A stretch of DNA of 64,000 bases, taken from positions 1,435,185 through 1,499,184 of the forward strand of contig BCKT01000003.1 in NCBI GenBank assembly GCA_003116875.1, written 5' to 3'. Source of the DNA: Takashimella koratensis. Taxonomy: Eukaryota > Basidiomycota > Tremellomycetes > Trichosporonales > Tetragoniomycetaceae. Position 1 is the first letter of the stretch; the number at the start of each line of letters is the position of its first letter. The notes under the pieces are model-generated. The model was not told where the DNA came from, did not search any database, and saw only the letters and a program-made list of their open reading frames with translations. Made by a program: the position numbers and the translations under genes. This document shows, piece after piece, positions 12,359 through 24,054 of this stretch.

Positions 12359-14039
12359 ATGCTGAGCGGCGTGTTCCGCCGCATCCGATCCCGATCAAGT
12401 TCCCTTGGCTCCTCCACCTCCTGGTCCGAACAAGAAAGGTACAATCGGTCTCAGCAGACTCGAGTCTGGCCGTGAGTAGCTGACACCCTGATCACCAGAC
12501 TTGAAGTCGTCCACATGATTCACACCTCATTACTCGAACCGCACCACTCCAACCTGATCGGCCTGCACCTGAGCGCCGTCCATGCCTCCGGGAGACGAAG
12601 TCGCATTCTCGACGTCGGAACTGTGAGTCAGGGCCCGTCCCTTGCTCGTCTCCCCCTTCGTCGATCATTCTCTGATGCGATTGGAGTGGAGTGGCGCGCT
12701 GATCGCTATTCATCCAAATAGGGCACAGGTACTTGGGCGATCACTACGGCCAACCGATATCCCCACGCGGATGTGACGGGCGTAGAGTAAGCTCACCAAG
12801 ATCTTCCAGACACAGTAGTTGACGATCACAGCATTGAATGGTCTCATTTCAAGTCGTCAAATTCGTCCCACGGGAACGTCGACTTCCAAACGGTCGGTAA
12901 GTCTCAGACTCAAAATCAATGTATACTTGCTGATCTACCAGATGTCACCACACCCCTTCCTTGGCCAGCAAACACGTTTGGTCAGTCACCTTGTGCTGGG
13001 ATGAATCAGCGCTCCTAAACTGACGCCGCCACAGATGTCATCCACGTCAAGTCAATGCTACTCGAGATCCGAGATTACAACCAGCTGGTCGAACGACTTG
13101 CCGTTGTTCTCCGCCACCAAGGTCTGCTCGTAGTTGTCGAGAGCGAGCCTTTTTACGTGAGCTCACTCTATCATTAACGTCCCCATACGAGCTCACGTTT
13201 TCAGCATGCCGGGACCGGGATGTCTTCCGACTCGCTCGCGATATGGCAGACCTGCGTGCAGGATTCGTTTGCGGCGAAAGGCAGTGAGTTCGAGCTGTCT
13301 CTCTTGTTTGCATGCTAAAGTCCCGCCACAGTCGACGTCAACCTCGCGAGTCGACTCAACACCATGCTTTCGACATCTGGAGTCTTGTAAGATACCCGGC
13401 AGAACCCTCATGTATGCTCCACGATGAGCTGACATCAGGCTCAGCTCGTCACAATTCTACTTTCAAGAGCTCGGCATCCCCGTTGGAGGCTTCATGACTG
13501 GTGGTGAGTTCGGACCCAATGTCCACTGTGTAGGGGCGAAGGCTGTGTTCGCCGAATCCGCTTCATCAGGCACCTGACGCGGGGCAGAGTCTCCTCAAGG
13601 AGCACTTGACGCCGAGTGATATTCACTGCACAGCCGCTCTCCAGTTATCACGTCTCTTCCAAGCTATTCACCCTCTCTTGAACTCGTGTTTGAAGTCATG
13701 ATTTCGATAAGTATGGATAGGAATTGATGCGTTCCCCTTTCCCCCTCTTTTCCACGGTCTGAAGCAGATTCGCGAACGCTCGCTCGTGTCGGCCGTCAAC
13801 ACTCGTCCATCATCGCTGCCGAGTTTAAGCGACTCACTTCGGTTGTCTTGCAACATGGGTATCGGCGGCAAGAGGTAGAGCGGTTGATCACTTCTTGCCT
13901 CCGAGATGTAAGTGGACTTTGACTCTTCGTCGGTTAGTTGAACTGGCTCGGTTGCTGACTGTGGCCATGGGGATAGCTTTGCGCACCGTCGTCTCGATGC
14001 TATCAGCGGCTGTTTGCGGTCTACGCTTACAAGGCTTGA
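12359..14039 (+). CDS. LaeA-like class I SAM methyltransferase
   Basis: Eleven exons fit one frame: 12359..12438, 12499..12622, 12722..12786, 12832..12896, 12942..12980, 13035..13156, 13205..13283, 13332..13386, 13439..13503, 13768..13907, 13977..14039 (298 aa). Motif I is RILDVGTGTGTWA, split by an intron, then HADVTGV (motif II), VIHVKSMLLEIRDYNQL and LLVVVESEPFY (post-motif strands). This is the order of the TAM/LaeA-type family of fungal methyltransferases, some of which control secondary metabolism and development. The actual substrate is unknown. The start at 12359 gives a short Arg/Ser-rich N-terminus. Intron 1 is ambiguous: a 60-nt intron (used here) yields QERLEVVHMIH, whereas a 27-nt intron would add YNRSQQTRVWP. 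The 264-nt intron 9 could hide an exon. C-terminus ends LFAVYAYKA. Confidence 0.82.
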
Positions 14040-14483
14040 ACGGTGAGCTGGGAGCTAGCGGTAATGAAGTGCTGTCGTTCGCTTACAGCCATCAGCCCAG
14101 ACCCCATTCCAACCTACTTCTCTTACTCGCCCTGCCTTACCAGTACATGCCCCGCACACGGCATACCATACTGGGCTCAACGGACTGTGAGATCAACAGA
14201 GACCATCAGGTATTCAACATCTTCTTCTCTTTTGGGGTCAATTTCACTTCAGTTCCGTTATCCATTTTCATATATTTTGGGATTTCATTGCGCTTTCCAG
14301 CGACTATCTACGCCGCGCAAAAAGGGTTTATAGATACACGTATACATATTCCATTCAAGAAGGGTTCATCTACACTTGCCCCTTCTTCATCCCCATCACC
14401 CACATGGTCGAGAAGATGCGTTGAGAGGATATCGTTCTTTGGACACGCTCCCATATGCATCGATACCGCGAGCAGCAAGTGGG
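14040..14483. other. Convergent 3' region
   Basis: 444 bases between the stop codons of the LaeA-like gene (plus) and TIM21 (minus). Shadow frames exist but none is supported. It should contain both 3' UTRs and polyadenylation signals. Confidence 0.5.
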
Positions 14484-16021
14484 TCATCGCCGTCGAGGGA
14501 GCAAACCCTCGGTGTCTGCATCAGGACTCCAGAAGACGACCGCTCGGTTGGGGTAAGCGACGCGGGATGAGGGAATATCGACGACGAGTGAGAGAAGGGT
14601 GAATTGGCCCGATGCGTTCTGCGCAAAGGCACGTCAGCGTTATCCAAGTGATGCCAAATCACCGTTCGAGCCAAGCCTCCACCCCTATCCCACCCCCACA
14701 CTCTATGAGTTCACTATCTCCCTTCTGCCAATACCCCACCGCAAGACGCAATCACTCACCTTGACATAGTCGGCACGGACCTCGCCGACGATATATGTTC
14801 CCGGCGGTGGTAATCCTCTTGTCGACGCTGCTTTTGCACCTCCAACCCCACCCGATCTGAGGGCCGAGAACGACCCGACTACTCGATTTAACCACCCTTC
14901 TGCCTGGTTCTGCTGCTGTTGCTGCTGCACTTGCTTTACCCCATCCTTCCCTGTCACTTCTCCAGCTGCTTCATCCCTGGCTTCCTCCTCAGCCTGCGTC
15001 AGACCCAACCCTAGAGCTCCAACAGCCTTTTCAAACCCTTGCGTCACGGTATCCCGCACCCACCGCCACCCAGCGACACCGAGCAATCGCTCAGGCTCGT
15101 CCTTTCCCCGCCCGTGGACCCAGAAGGTTAGGAGAAGGTGGTCCCGACCTGAGGTAGGGTGGCGAGCAAAAGTATGGACAACGGGAGCGGAGCCACGGGT
15201 AGGAGAAGATGAATGGGGGCTGTGTGTGAATGAGAGAGGAGGAAGGAGGTGGATGTCGAGCTAGGGTAGAAGGGGTAAGCCAGGAACGCGGGGTAACAAG
15301 GAAAGAGGGGAGAGGGGAGAGGAGGAAAGGAAAGTCGAGGGAAAAACTCACAGCGTTACTGTCGCGGATCATATCGACACAATGAGAGTACATGACGCTC
15401 GGGGAATTGGTCGCGAACAGCTCGGTGGTTAGTGCGAAAGCAAGGAGGACGAAGAGACCTCCACCGACGAGGATGACTGTGAGGTTCCCGGTCTGCGCGG
15501 TAGTCCGTGCGACTACAGAAGTGGCCAGTCAGCTACGATACCAGATAAATCGAAGCTATTAAAGCTCATCTTAAGACTCGGGACTCACCTTTACCGGCAA
15601 CGCCAAGCTCTGACCACCGTTTCCAAGCTCTGGACCGTCCACTAGGCCCCACGCCAAGCGGGAACGGGCCGATACTATCTCTCTGCCCCGAGGCTGCGGC
15701 GGCTTTCTGCCTAGCTTCAGCTTCTAGCCGGTCCAGCAGGTCGGAATGGAACGTCGCGCTCGCTGATGGTCCACGATCAGTCTGGGCGTCGGGGTTGGTG
15801 TATGTCTCTCGGCTCGGCCGGTCGGTATGCGTCGCGAGACGCCGACATGGGACGCAGCGGAGGTGAGCAAGGTGAGGCAGAGGAAAACGGGTGCAGGAGA
15901 GGGATAAGGGAAGGAGGGATGGGGAAGAGGAGGTCGCTCGAGAGAGGGCGAGCAAAGGTAGCCTTGAGAGGACCATGGTGGATGTGAAGAGCTGGACGAT
16001 GAGACTCAGTTTCGAGTTCAT
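14484..16021 (-). CDS. TIM21: Mitochondrial presequence translocase subunit Tim21
   Basis: Inner-membrane subunit of the TIM23 complex, linking TOM to TIM23 during presequence import. Exons 16021..15589, 15512..15352, 15260..14760 and 14618..14484 give 409 aa. The N-terminus is Arg/Ser/Leu-rich with almost no acids, a mitochondrial presequence. KRWSELGVAGK precedes a single membrane helix (about residues 154-175, LTVILVGGGLFVLLAF), then ELFATNSP. The intermembrane-space domain follows: APVVHTFARHP, GRDHLLLTFWVHGR, GTYIVGEVRADYVK, FTLLSLVVDIP. Family proteins are usually about 230-300 aa; the extra length is a Glu/Gln-rich insertion with a QQQQQQ run between the TFWVHGR strand and GTYIVGEV. 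An internal ATG at 15976 has a strong CACCATGG context and may be the real start; it would remove 15 residues. Confidence 0.88.
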
Positions 16022-16281
16022 TCGGCAAAGGTAATGTCAAATCTCAGATAGGTCATGGAGAGGGACGCCGCCAAGTAATCTTAGGCCAGCCTGCAGTGAG
16101 ATGCCACTCAGAAAGGGATCGTCCTTAGCAAACAGCTGCCCTGGCACGTGACCCTGCTTGAACATTGCTGCCTTCTTTCTCGTTTCCTTGAGACTCTTCA
16201 TCGCCCATCCACCCATCCACCCACCTATCCGCCCGCTTCCTCGTCTCCCTCAATCTCTCCCTCCGCCCATACCTCCTCGCA
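16022..16281. promoter_or_regulatory. Divergent promoter TIM21 / cyclophilin
   Basis: 260 bases separate the two start codons, so both promoters must lie here. The half next to the cyclophilin is pyrimidine-rich, typical of a leader in this window. No TATA box is obvious. Confidence 0.5.
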
Positions 16282-17271
16282 ATGTCATCAGGACCCGAAC
16301 CACAGTACGTTACGATCGACACCTCGGTCGGTTCGTTCACTGTCGAGCTGTATACTGCCCACGCCCCAAAGGTGAGTAGAGTTTGAGGCTCCATGGACAT
16401 GGCGGACAAGGTCGAGGAAGGGGTACGCAAGTCGGATCCACCTCCTCCGGGATATAAGGATGGAGGCTGGGGAAGCGAGAAAGAGGGATGAGAGGGATAC
16501 TGGAGGCTGAATCCCCGTTGATGCCGATCTTTACTGACGATATTATCATCACCGCTCTAGACATGTAACAACTTTGCAAAGCTCGCAGAGAGGGGTTACT
16601 ACAACGGTGTCATCTTTCATCGCATCATTCCGGTTCGTTATTCCTCTTTTTGATTTCTCGTATCCCTTTCTTCCCTGTCGGAACCTCTGCGTCCCTTGTC
16701 CTCAGTCCTTGACCTTTTTCGTTTCGTTTCTAACTAACCTTCCACCCTTTCCCGCACAATAGGGGTTCATGGTTCAAGGCGGCGACCCAACGGGGACAGG
16801 ACGAGGCGGGACTTCAGTCTACGGCGAGCGATTCGCGGATGAGATTCACCCAGAGTTGCGTTTTGTCGGAGCTGGGATCTTGGCAATGGCGAATTCGGGC
16901 CCAAATACCAATGGTGAGTTGAATTCGTGATCCCTTTACTCTACAGAGGGAGGTGACGCTGACTGTCATTCCCTTGCTGCTTCCCTCTTCATCCACACAC
17001 AGGCTCTCAATTTTTTATCACCTGTGTAAGTCTCCCCTCCCCTCCAAGTTCACCCGAACCTCTAGCTGGATTTAACCACCAACTTCTCCAGGCGCCTACC
17101 CCATTCCTCGACGGCAAGCACACAATCTTTGGTCGTGTTTCATCGGGCATGAAGACGGTGCAGCGGTTAGAAGCAGTTCGAACGGATGCCAACGACCGAC
17201 CTTTGGAGGATATCAAGATTCACAAGGCGCGGCTCGGGGATGCGGCTGACCGGTTGGCGATCACCCAATGA
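16282..17271 (+). CDS. PPIL1: Peptidyl-prolyl cis-trans isomerase, PPIL1/CypA type
   Basis: Proline isomerase; the PPIL1 group is a spliceosome component. Five exons, 16282..16371, 16561..16632, 16763..16913, 17003..17025, 17092..17271, give 171 aa, close to the 166 aa of PPIL1. Visible landmarks are [31 protein letters not shown] (catalytic Arg in FHR, QGGD), [20 protein letters not shown] and [16 protein letters not shown]. There is no signal peptide or RNA-binding or WD extension, which fits a single-domain cytosolic or nuclear cyclophilin. Intron 2 uses a GTTCGT donor, also used in the LSG1 gene. One exon is only 23 nt. Assignment to PPIL1 and not cytosolic CypA rests on the N-terminal [12 protein letters not shown] pattern. 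Confidence 0.92.
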
Positions 17272-17574
17272 GCAAGGGTCTGGGCGATAGGCGCAAGGGG
17301 AAGGGAGTTTCAGAGGCAGTGACTGGGGTTCAAGCGGGCACAGAACGTTTTGTCGTCACACTGAATTCGATGCATACATTGGCAAGATGCAACAGATGCC
17401 ATACCGACTCTCCACGGCTCCCGAGATCGAAATTAACAACCCAAAGAACACTAATATGGATGCTACTAAAAACAATCAACCCATCTTACGATCGTCACCT
17501 CGTTTCTGTTTAAAGACCAAAGATGGCGTTCCTAGGGTCGGTCAGCTTAGCCCCACCGACTGTGATGACTCAAC
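17272..17574. other. Convergent 3' region
   Basis: 303 bases between the cyclophilin stop and the DUF1479 stop. Nothing beyond expected 3' UTRs is seen. Confidence 0.5.
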
Positions 17575-19775
17575 TCACGCCTGTTGCCTGACCGCTTTCT
17601 CGCCCGGGGTCAAGTCTCCGCTCACGTCGAACGCTTGGAGGCCCATCCTACGCGATGCCTATGTCAGCTTTTCTTCTCTCAAATTATCACCAGGACAATG
17701 GTATAGCCAGTGCACAAATCTCAGTTTGCTCATCCCAACTCACGCATTTCTCCCATCCATACCGGTAACGTCTTCGCCTCTCCCGATGCCATCAAACCCG
17801 CTCTCCCCAACTCCACCGGGAAAATCAGGCGGCGGGATCCCCTTCCCAAAACTCTCTCGCTGATCACGGACGTACTCGGCGTTCATCCTCGTCAGTGGTA
17901 CTGAGGGGATATACATGACTGCGCTTGGTCCTTTCCCTCTGTGTACGCTCTCGACGGCATGGATGACGTCGCAGTGCCACCATGCTTGGTCCCCTGGCTT
18001 AACACGTGGCAGGCTGACCATTGTCCGGTCCAGCTGGAGGTGAGGGTGGGTGGTATCGTTCAGCTCTTGGCCGCGAGCAAGAGGGGCGCCCGGGAACGCA
18101 GAGGTAGAGAGGTCGAGCTCCCAGTTGGATGGAGAGAGGTACTCGTCGTGAGTCAAGGTGGCCCGTGGTTGTTTTGCCCTGCTTGGGTGTTAGAGCGAGA
18201 GGTACGGCGAGAACTGAGTGTAGACGTACCGGAACAGAGGGCGCATTAAAGTGTACGCAGTCATCTCCCGGACGAAAGGGAAGACACGAAGAGTGCCTTC
18301 GTTGGGGCCAGTTTCGGACAACGAGGTCCAGCCCTGGAACGCCCTGAACACGCCGCACTGAGAGGTGTTAGTATCAGTATCCTTCTGACATCCCAGGTAA
18401 CTTGGATGACCTGGTCGTCCAGCGCGTCTGGTATCTTGCGAGATGTGAGATTCAACTCACAGCTCCTGCTCCATCGTACATGTTCTGGTTCGCCTCGGCT
18501 CTGGAAGCTGCGAGACATCAGCCCTGCATACCCCTTCGTTTCCCCACCTCAACTCTGTCACCCTCAGTTCTCCAACTCACCAATCTGCCACGCATCAAAG
18601 TTCTCCCAATCACCCTTAAGGATGGTCTCGTAGACTGATCGATACATCGGGTCCTCCCACCTCTCCACACTCCCACCGTCGATATGTGGGCCGAGGGCGA
18701 ACTTGGCGTCGCCCGGGTGCCGGATCCGTAGCCTGTCAGCGTAGGTGAGCGGGGTGAGGAGCGAGACTGGGGCGGTTGGGGGAGCGGAGAAGAGAGTGAG
18801 GAGGCGACGTTGCACTGCGAGACTGCGGGGATGGGACCGCGCATCGAGCTGAGATTTAGACCAGCTAAGGAAAGAGGTCAGCAGGGGGGAGTAGAATGAG
18901 AGGAGGAGTCGGGGGACGCACTACAGTTCAAAGACTTGTTTGTCATCTGCGGGGAAACCCTTGACTTGTGGGTTCTTCTTGATATACTCTCGGACATCCT
19001 CAAGCCACGCCAGAGCCTCTGACTCGGCAACCACGTCGCGCACAACGACGGTCCCACACTTTTTGATATCCTTGACGAGTTGGTAGTTGTTCGAAGTAGA
19101 CGAGACAAAGTCGTCGTATGGGACTTCGGGGATACACTGGGGCACGTTAGAACAGCACCAAGAAGGGTCGCACGGGAGGCCAGAATCATAAACTGACAGC
19201 CTCTTTTTTCCGCTCAATCTCGGGTGCGAGCTGGGAAAGACGGCGAGTGATTGATTCCCATCCCTGCTTCAACCGAGCTTGGTTCGCTTCGTCTCCGATA
19301 ATGGAGCTGCACGTCGGACCAACCAATCAGCTCAAGGACTCTGACTACTTCTGAACTCGTTGTAGAGAGCAAACAGAGGGTTAGAGCGTCGGCGTTCTGA
19401 CTTACCGTTTGAGGTCGAGGAAACGCTCCGGCAAGACAGCTTCGGGCTCGCCAGAGAGCGAAGCGAATACGGACCCGATCTGTAATGATGAACATTGGGA
19501 TTTGAGATAAGATCCGCCTGTCAGTTATTGATACCCTATGATCAAGAAGACCACAGAGCTGTTGCCTAGCTAAGAGCTTCCAGAGCTTACCCCAGCGGAT
19601 ACTGTTGAATACTCACATCGCCTTCTTTTCGTGGGCCCCGCGATGTAGGAGGAGGCGGGGCTGCGGCGTTTTGCCCGGTTTCGTACATTGCCGGCGCGGC
19701 GAGGGCCCGTTTAGAGCCCGAGACCCGTAACGAGGTGCGAAGCAGGGCTCGGGGAGTTCGGAACGCGGATAGCAT
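17575..19775 (-). CDS. DUF1479 family protein, 2-oxoglutarate/Fe(II) oxygenase-like fold
   Basis: Nine exons: 19775..19617, 19479..19406, 19306..19198, 19136..18922, 18864..18581, 18507..18461, 18357..18230, 18178..17744, 17647..17575 (507 aa). Family hallmarks in order: VPYDDFVSS, KCGTVVVRDVV, FELYWSKSQLDARSHP, GPHIDGGSVERWEDP, GVFRAFQGWTSLSETGPNEG, MRPLFR, WELDL...FPGA, WWHCDVIHAVE, PPPDFPGG and MGLQAFD. The HxD pair (about His246/Asp248) and a distal His (about 407 or 412) are arranged like an Fe(II) facial triad, so an oxygenase is likely; the substrate is unknown. The N-terminus (MLSAFRTPRALLRTSLRVSGSKRALAAP) is an Arg/Ser-rich, acid-free helix, suggesting mitochondrial targeting (inference). 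Intron 3 uses a GTCAGT donor. Confidence 0.85.
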
Positions 19776-20778
19776 GGTCAAGTGATGAGGATAGGTGGGT
19801 CGGTCGGTGAGTGCACAGGTCAGGTAAGTGACTCTGAGAACAGATAGGAAGGGGAGGGAGAAGGGTGTGGAGGCGACGAAGAGAGATGGCAAAGGGGGGG
19901 AGGAAGTGAGTGGAGACGGTGAGATTATATACGTCGGTAAACCGGATGACAACGGCCCGATGTTGTCAGGTTAGAAACTTTGAAAGAGTCGGTGACGATC
20001 TCTTAAACTCGATATCAGCTGATCCAGGACACTGCGGCACTGGATAAACTTGTAAACAAATAGGTGGTGTCGCATGTCGTACGGGAAGTCGAGAGTCAAG
20101 GGAACGAGGTGGCTGATACTGAGGTGATACGTTGGTCTGTGGGTACGTGGGTGGTCTTAACCCAGCTGAGCGGTGATCATGTTGTCCACAAGCGAAGGGG
20201 GAAGGGAGAAGGGGAGCGGGCATTGGTGGGGTCACTCTGGTTTCAATATCTTGCGGCGTGTTAACCGCCGGATCCCGACTTTCACCACAGCTCTCTGATA
20301 AACCCCCGATTGTGTTTAACAGACCTACAAGTCGGAACAACGCCGGAAGAATAGATTGGATCAAAGAGTGGGAGAGAATCGTGGCTGAGAGAAACGGAGA
20401 GAGTACAAGTGGCGAGCGAGATGCAAGCAAGAGTGCAAGAACGACGAGGTCGATGTATGCGCCTGCTTACTTGCCCGCTTGCTTGCTTGGCTCGTCGTTA
20501 CGCAGTCGGCTCCACGGCCGAGGTCGCCATCTGTAAGCTAAGAGACCGAGATCAGCGTGATATTGCTCCTAACCCGGCCGCCCTTTGTCCGTCGTCCTGG
20601 TACCGTTGTCCTTCTTCTCGTCATGACCGTACCATGGGCGCCAACCAAGGTACAAGGATAGAATACATCACTCCCAGAAATGCAAGAACGGTCATCCACT
20701 CATGCCCTAGTTACAAAGTACACAAATCACCTTGCTTCCATCTCACGAACGCTCTCCCTTCCCCTGCACCTGACCGGC
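19776..20778. promoter_or_regulatory. DUF1479 upstream region and LSG1 3' flank
   Basis: About 1 kb without a supported gene. Both neighbours are on the minus strand, so the left part is the DUF1479 promoter and the right end the LSG1 3' UTR. A forkhead-like GTAAACAA lies near 20052. A plus-strand frame at 20409-20825 has no family resemblance. Confidence 0.4.
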
Positions 20779-23665
20779 TTAGTCGTAACCCCTACCGGAG
20801 CGTTTCTTCCCATCCCGTACTTTAAAGTGTTTTTTCCCATTGCCTCCTCCGGATCCCCCGCTCCCACTCGAGATGAGCGGCATCCCGTCGGGGCCCAGAA
20901 GACGCTGGTGTGGGTATTTGACTGACCGGACGTATCCTGCCCCAGTCCCTGCCGTGTCTTGGCGCGGGTCGACGTGAGCAGGGCCCTGAGTTCGACCTTT
21001 GACAACCACCCGCGGGGAAGGGCCTGCTTCGTTGAAGAAGACACCGTCAAGGGCCGATGCCTTCTCCCTCCCGCCTCGCATAGGAGCCGATGCCGCGTTC
21101 GCCTTGATCGACTGAGACGTGAACTGCCGCCCACCTTTGGGTGCAATGGATGACTCGGGCTCTGGGATCCCTTCCTCGCCTGCTTCCGAAGGCGCAACTG
21201 CCGAAGCCGACGCCGAGGCCGATCCGGCAGGAGCAACGTAAGTGTCTGCATTCTTGCTCACGTGCGTCGTCGGGGCGCGCTTTCGACCATTCTCATACGA
21301 TTCCTCAATCTTCGCAAGTGTCCGCTCCCGACTAGTCGTCATGTACTCGTCAACGTCGAGACCCGGCGGTGGGTGCGCGAAGAGGAGTTTGGCATTGACG
21401 TAGTCTTTGAGGACGTATCGAGCGGCTCGAGAAGTGTCGGGCATACCGAATGACGAACGAGTCATACCGCGAGCAACTGGGGCGGTTGTCAGCATCGCCT
21501 CAAGTAAAAGAATCAAAACTTCATTTATCTCGCCATACTCACTAGCGTAGGTCGACAAGAGCTCCTCCCACCCGACTTTACCCGTGCCACCATCCTCCAC
21601 TTCCCTGACATCGATCCTAATCCCATACGTGCCCTCGAGGATCTCCCGAGTCACACGTCGACATACGAGATCCACAGGTGCCGAGTACTCCCTCATCTGA
21701 TCGATCGGAAGCACACCGTCGCAGACCATATCCGCTTGTGTGTTGGCGAATTGAGGGAAGACCAAACCAGGGCAGTCGCAGAGCGTGATTTCGTCCGACA
21801 AGACAAGAGTTTGGAAGTGCTTGGTCTTTCCAGGAGTGGAAGAGACGGAAACTTTCTTGGCTCCGAGAAGAGCATTGATGGTTGATGATTTACCAACGTT
21901 GGGGTAACCGACGAGTCCGACCATGAGTTTAGTCGGGTTGGGATCACGCGCTGTGGCAAATTCTGCAAAAGATGTAAGTCAGCACGTCTGAACGCCCACA
22001 ACGTCTGACAGTCATAGTGCCCGCGTAACTCACCGCTGAGAGGAGGGGCCTCGCGGATGAACAAGTCCTCCAGCTCGGTGACGGACAAGACTCGAGTTCG
22101 AATATCTTCCACGCCTTCGTTTGCCGCCTTTGCGCCAACGCTCTGGGCAACTTGAGAAAGCGGGACCGATTCGCCATTTGCCAATTTCCGCTCAACGTCA
22201 TCTTCCTCGCCCTCGTCTTCTCCTTCGCCCTCGGTCGACCAGCCCTCTTCGTCGTCGTCCAAAGCAGCCTTCTCGAGCGACTTGCCCACCGCGTTCACTG
22301 ACGATTCGGCCTCGGGCTCGACCTCTTCTCCGGATGCGTACAGGTCGTCTTCGTCTTCGTCTTCATCTTCTTCGCTCTCTTCATCTTCTTCGTCATCCTC
22401 ATCGTCCTCCTCTTCATCGTCCTCTGCTTTCCACTCCTCACCGGCTTCTCGCCGCCGTTGCTTCTCCGCCTGCTCTTGCAAAGCTGCCGCGTCCGCTGCC
22501 GAGAAAAACGTGTACCTAACTCCCTCCTTTTCAAAGTACTCTGCCCATGCGCATCTGCAGTCGTCAATACGCAATATAACAATACTAACTCCCTTATGCA
22601 CCAATGGTTTCCTTGACTTACCTCTGATCATACGTCAACAAGTCCGCCTTGTTGATCAACAACAGACTTTTTCGTTTCCCTTTGCCAGGTACCGCCACGT
22701 CCTCTCCATCTCTTGGGTCTGCATCACTTCCAATTTCTTTGACGTATCGCTCCAAGTCGACACATCGGAATCCCAGCGGGTTACGCGCATCGACAATCTG
22801 TACGACGAGGTGAGATCGCTCGAGGACTCGCCAGAGTTGGCGCCAGAGCTGCACGTTGCGCTCGAATGGCGTGAGAAGGAGGTTGGAGTCTTCTGCCAGG
22901 CTAGGAAGAGCGTCAGCATATTCAGATAGTTACAGCCGGGAAGGATGACGTACAAAGCAAGACTTCGGCGCCATTCAAGGAACGATTCACGCTCTTGCTT
23001 GTCCAGTTCCTGTCGAGTCGTTCTCCGTGTCCACGATGGTCTAAACAATCAAATCAGCACCTAATGCTCAGTGTCAAACCAGGTAAGACTGACCGCCTGG
23101 GCACTGTCAATCCGCCTCGCATGTCCGCCTGTTTCCGAGCAATCTTCCTCTCTTCGTCAGCCGTTAGGAGGAAGGGGTTCGTCTGTGGAGTGGGCATCCC
23201 GCCAGAAGCGACAATTCGGATCCGAGACCTCTCTGCGGGGGAAGAGTTAATTGTCAGCGTCTCGCTCGCGGGTCTGCACGAATAAATGTTGAGAGCTGGA
23301 CAAGCATGGACGTACCGGTAGTGAAGTCAGCATCAGCGAGTGCGGCGTTGGCGAGGAAGTTGTCCAAATCACGCTCGTGTGTTACCGACGCGAGAGGGTT
23401 GTTGTCATCGAGTGTATACTAAGATGTCGGTCAGCAACCACCACAGCGAGCCATAGTCCGTCTCGTTGTTGCTCAACCCAAGAGTTTGGAATTCTTCCTC
23501 CACGAACCAGTTGAGAATCTTGCGGCGCAACGGCATCTTTGGCCTTGCGGTTGATGAGCGCCTTGCCGAGGCCCGAGCTAGTGACCTTGGTTCGACTAAG
23601 GGGCTAGGAGGAGTCAGCTTGTCCCTCCTGGACACTGGGAGATGTCGTGTGAGCCAGCTTACCAT
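20779..23665 (-). CDS. LSG1: Large-subunit GTPase LSG1 (60S export-factor recycling)
   Basis: Cytoplasmic circularly permuted GTPase that releases Nmd3 from nascent 60S subunits. Exons: 23665..23663, 23603..23508, 23418..23316, 23232..23094, 23040..22954, 22900..22622, 22554..22034, 21962..21543, 21476..20779 (781 aa). The permuted order is clear: NKAD (G4, about 226-229) comes before GYPNVGKSS (G1, about 428-436) and DCPG (G3, about 472-475). Other LSG1 marks are VTHERDLDNFL, LTVPRRPSWT, SFLEWRR, LWRQLWRVLERSHLVVQIVDARNPL, SRAARYVLKDYVNAKLL. A very acidic tract with about 100 Asp/Glu separates G4 and G1. The C-terminus is basic (KRSGRGYD). The first coding exon is just the ATG, followed at once by GTAAGC. 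Intron 4 uses GTCAGT and intron 2 GTTCGT. Confidence 0.93.
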
Positions 23666-24054
23666 GATGTCTGTGGTGTCTGTGGTGTCTCTGTTGTCGG
23701 GCGGTTGGGAGGACAGTGACTAAATCTCTCTGGTCTGCAAAAATCTTTGAACCGGTGGAGGCAACCCAGCTTACGTGGGGGGAGGAATCAATCAGAATGG
23801 ACTAAAGTCACGTGACCGTTCTCGACTCTGGCGCTGAGCCAAGCATCAACTCTCATACGCAGCAAGCAAGGCCATGCATGCTTGGGCGAGCTCCAGGAAG
23901 GCGCCAAGGATGTCCCACCGTCTCTGAGCCCCAAGTCAAGGAGGTATGCGCTGATGAGCAATATTTTGTATGTATCGACTATTCTGCATCTTATCTATTG
24001 CCATCCACAATCCACCACTGCCTAATGTCCATGGACTATTCATTTCTTCTGACC
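23666..24054. promoter_or_regulatory. LSG1 promoter and YVC1 3' flank
   Basis: 389 bases between the LSG1 start and the YVC1 stop, both on the minus strand. No gene, repeat or clear box is visible. Confidence 0.4.

Noticed and set aside
12472..12498. 27-nt intron in the LaeA-like gene
   Set aside because: Below the normal minimum intron size; the 60-nt alternative sharing the acceptor gives a better family-like ERLEVVHMIH.
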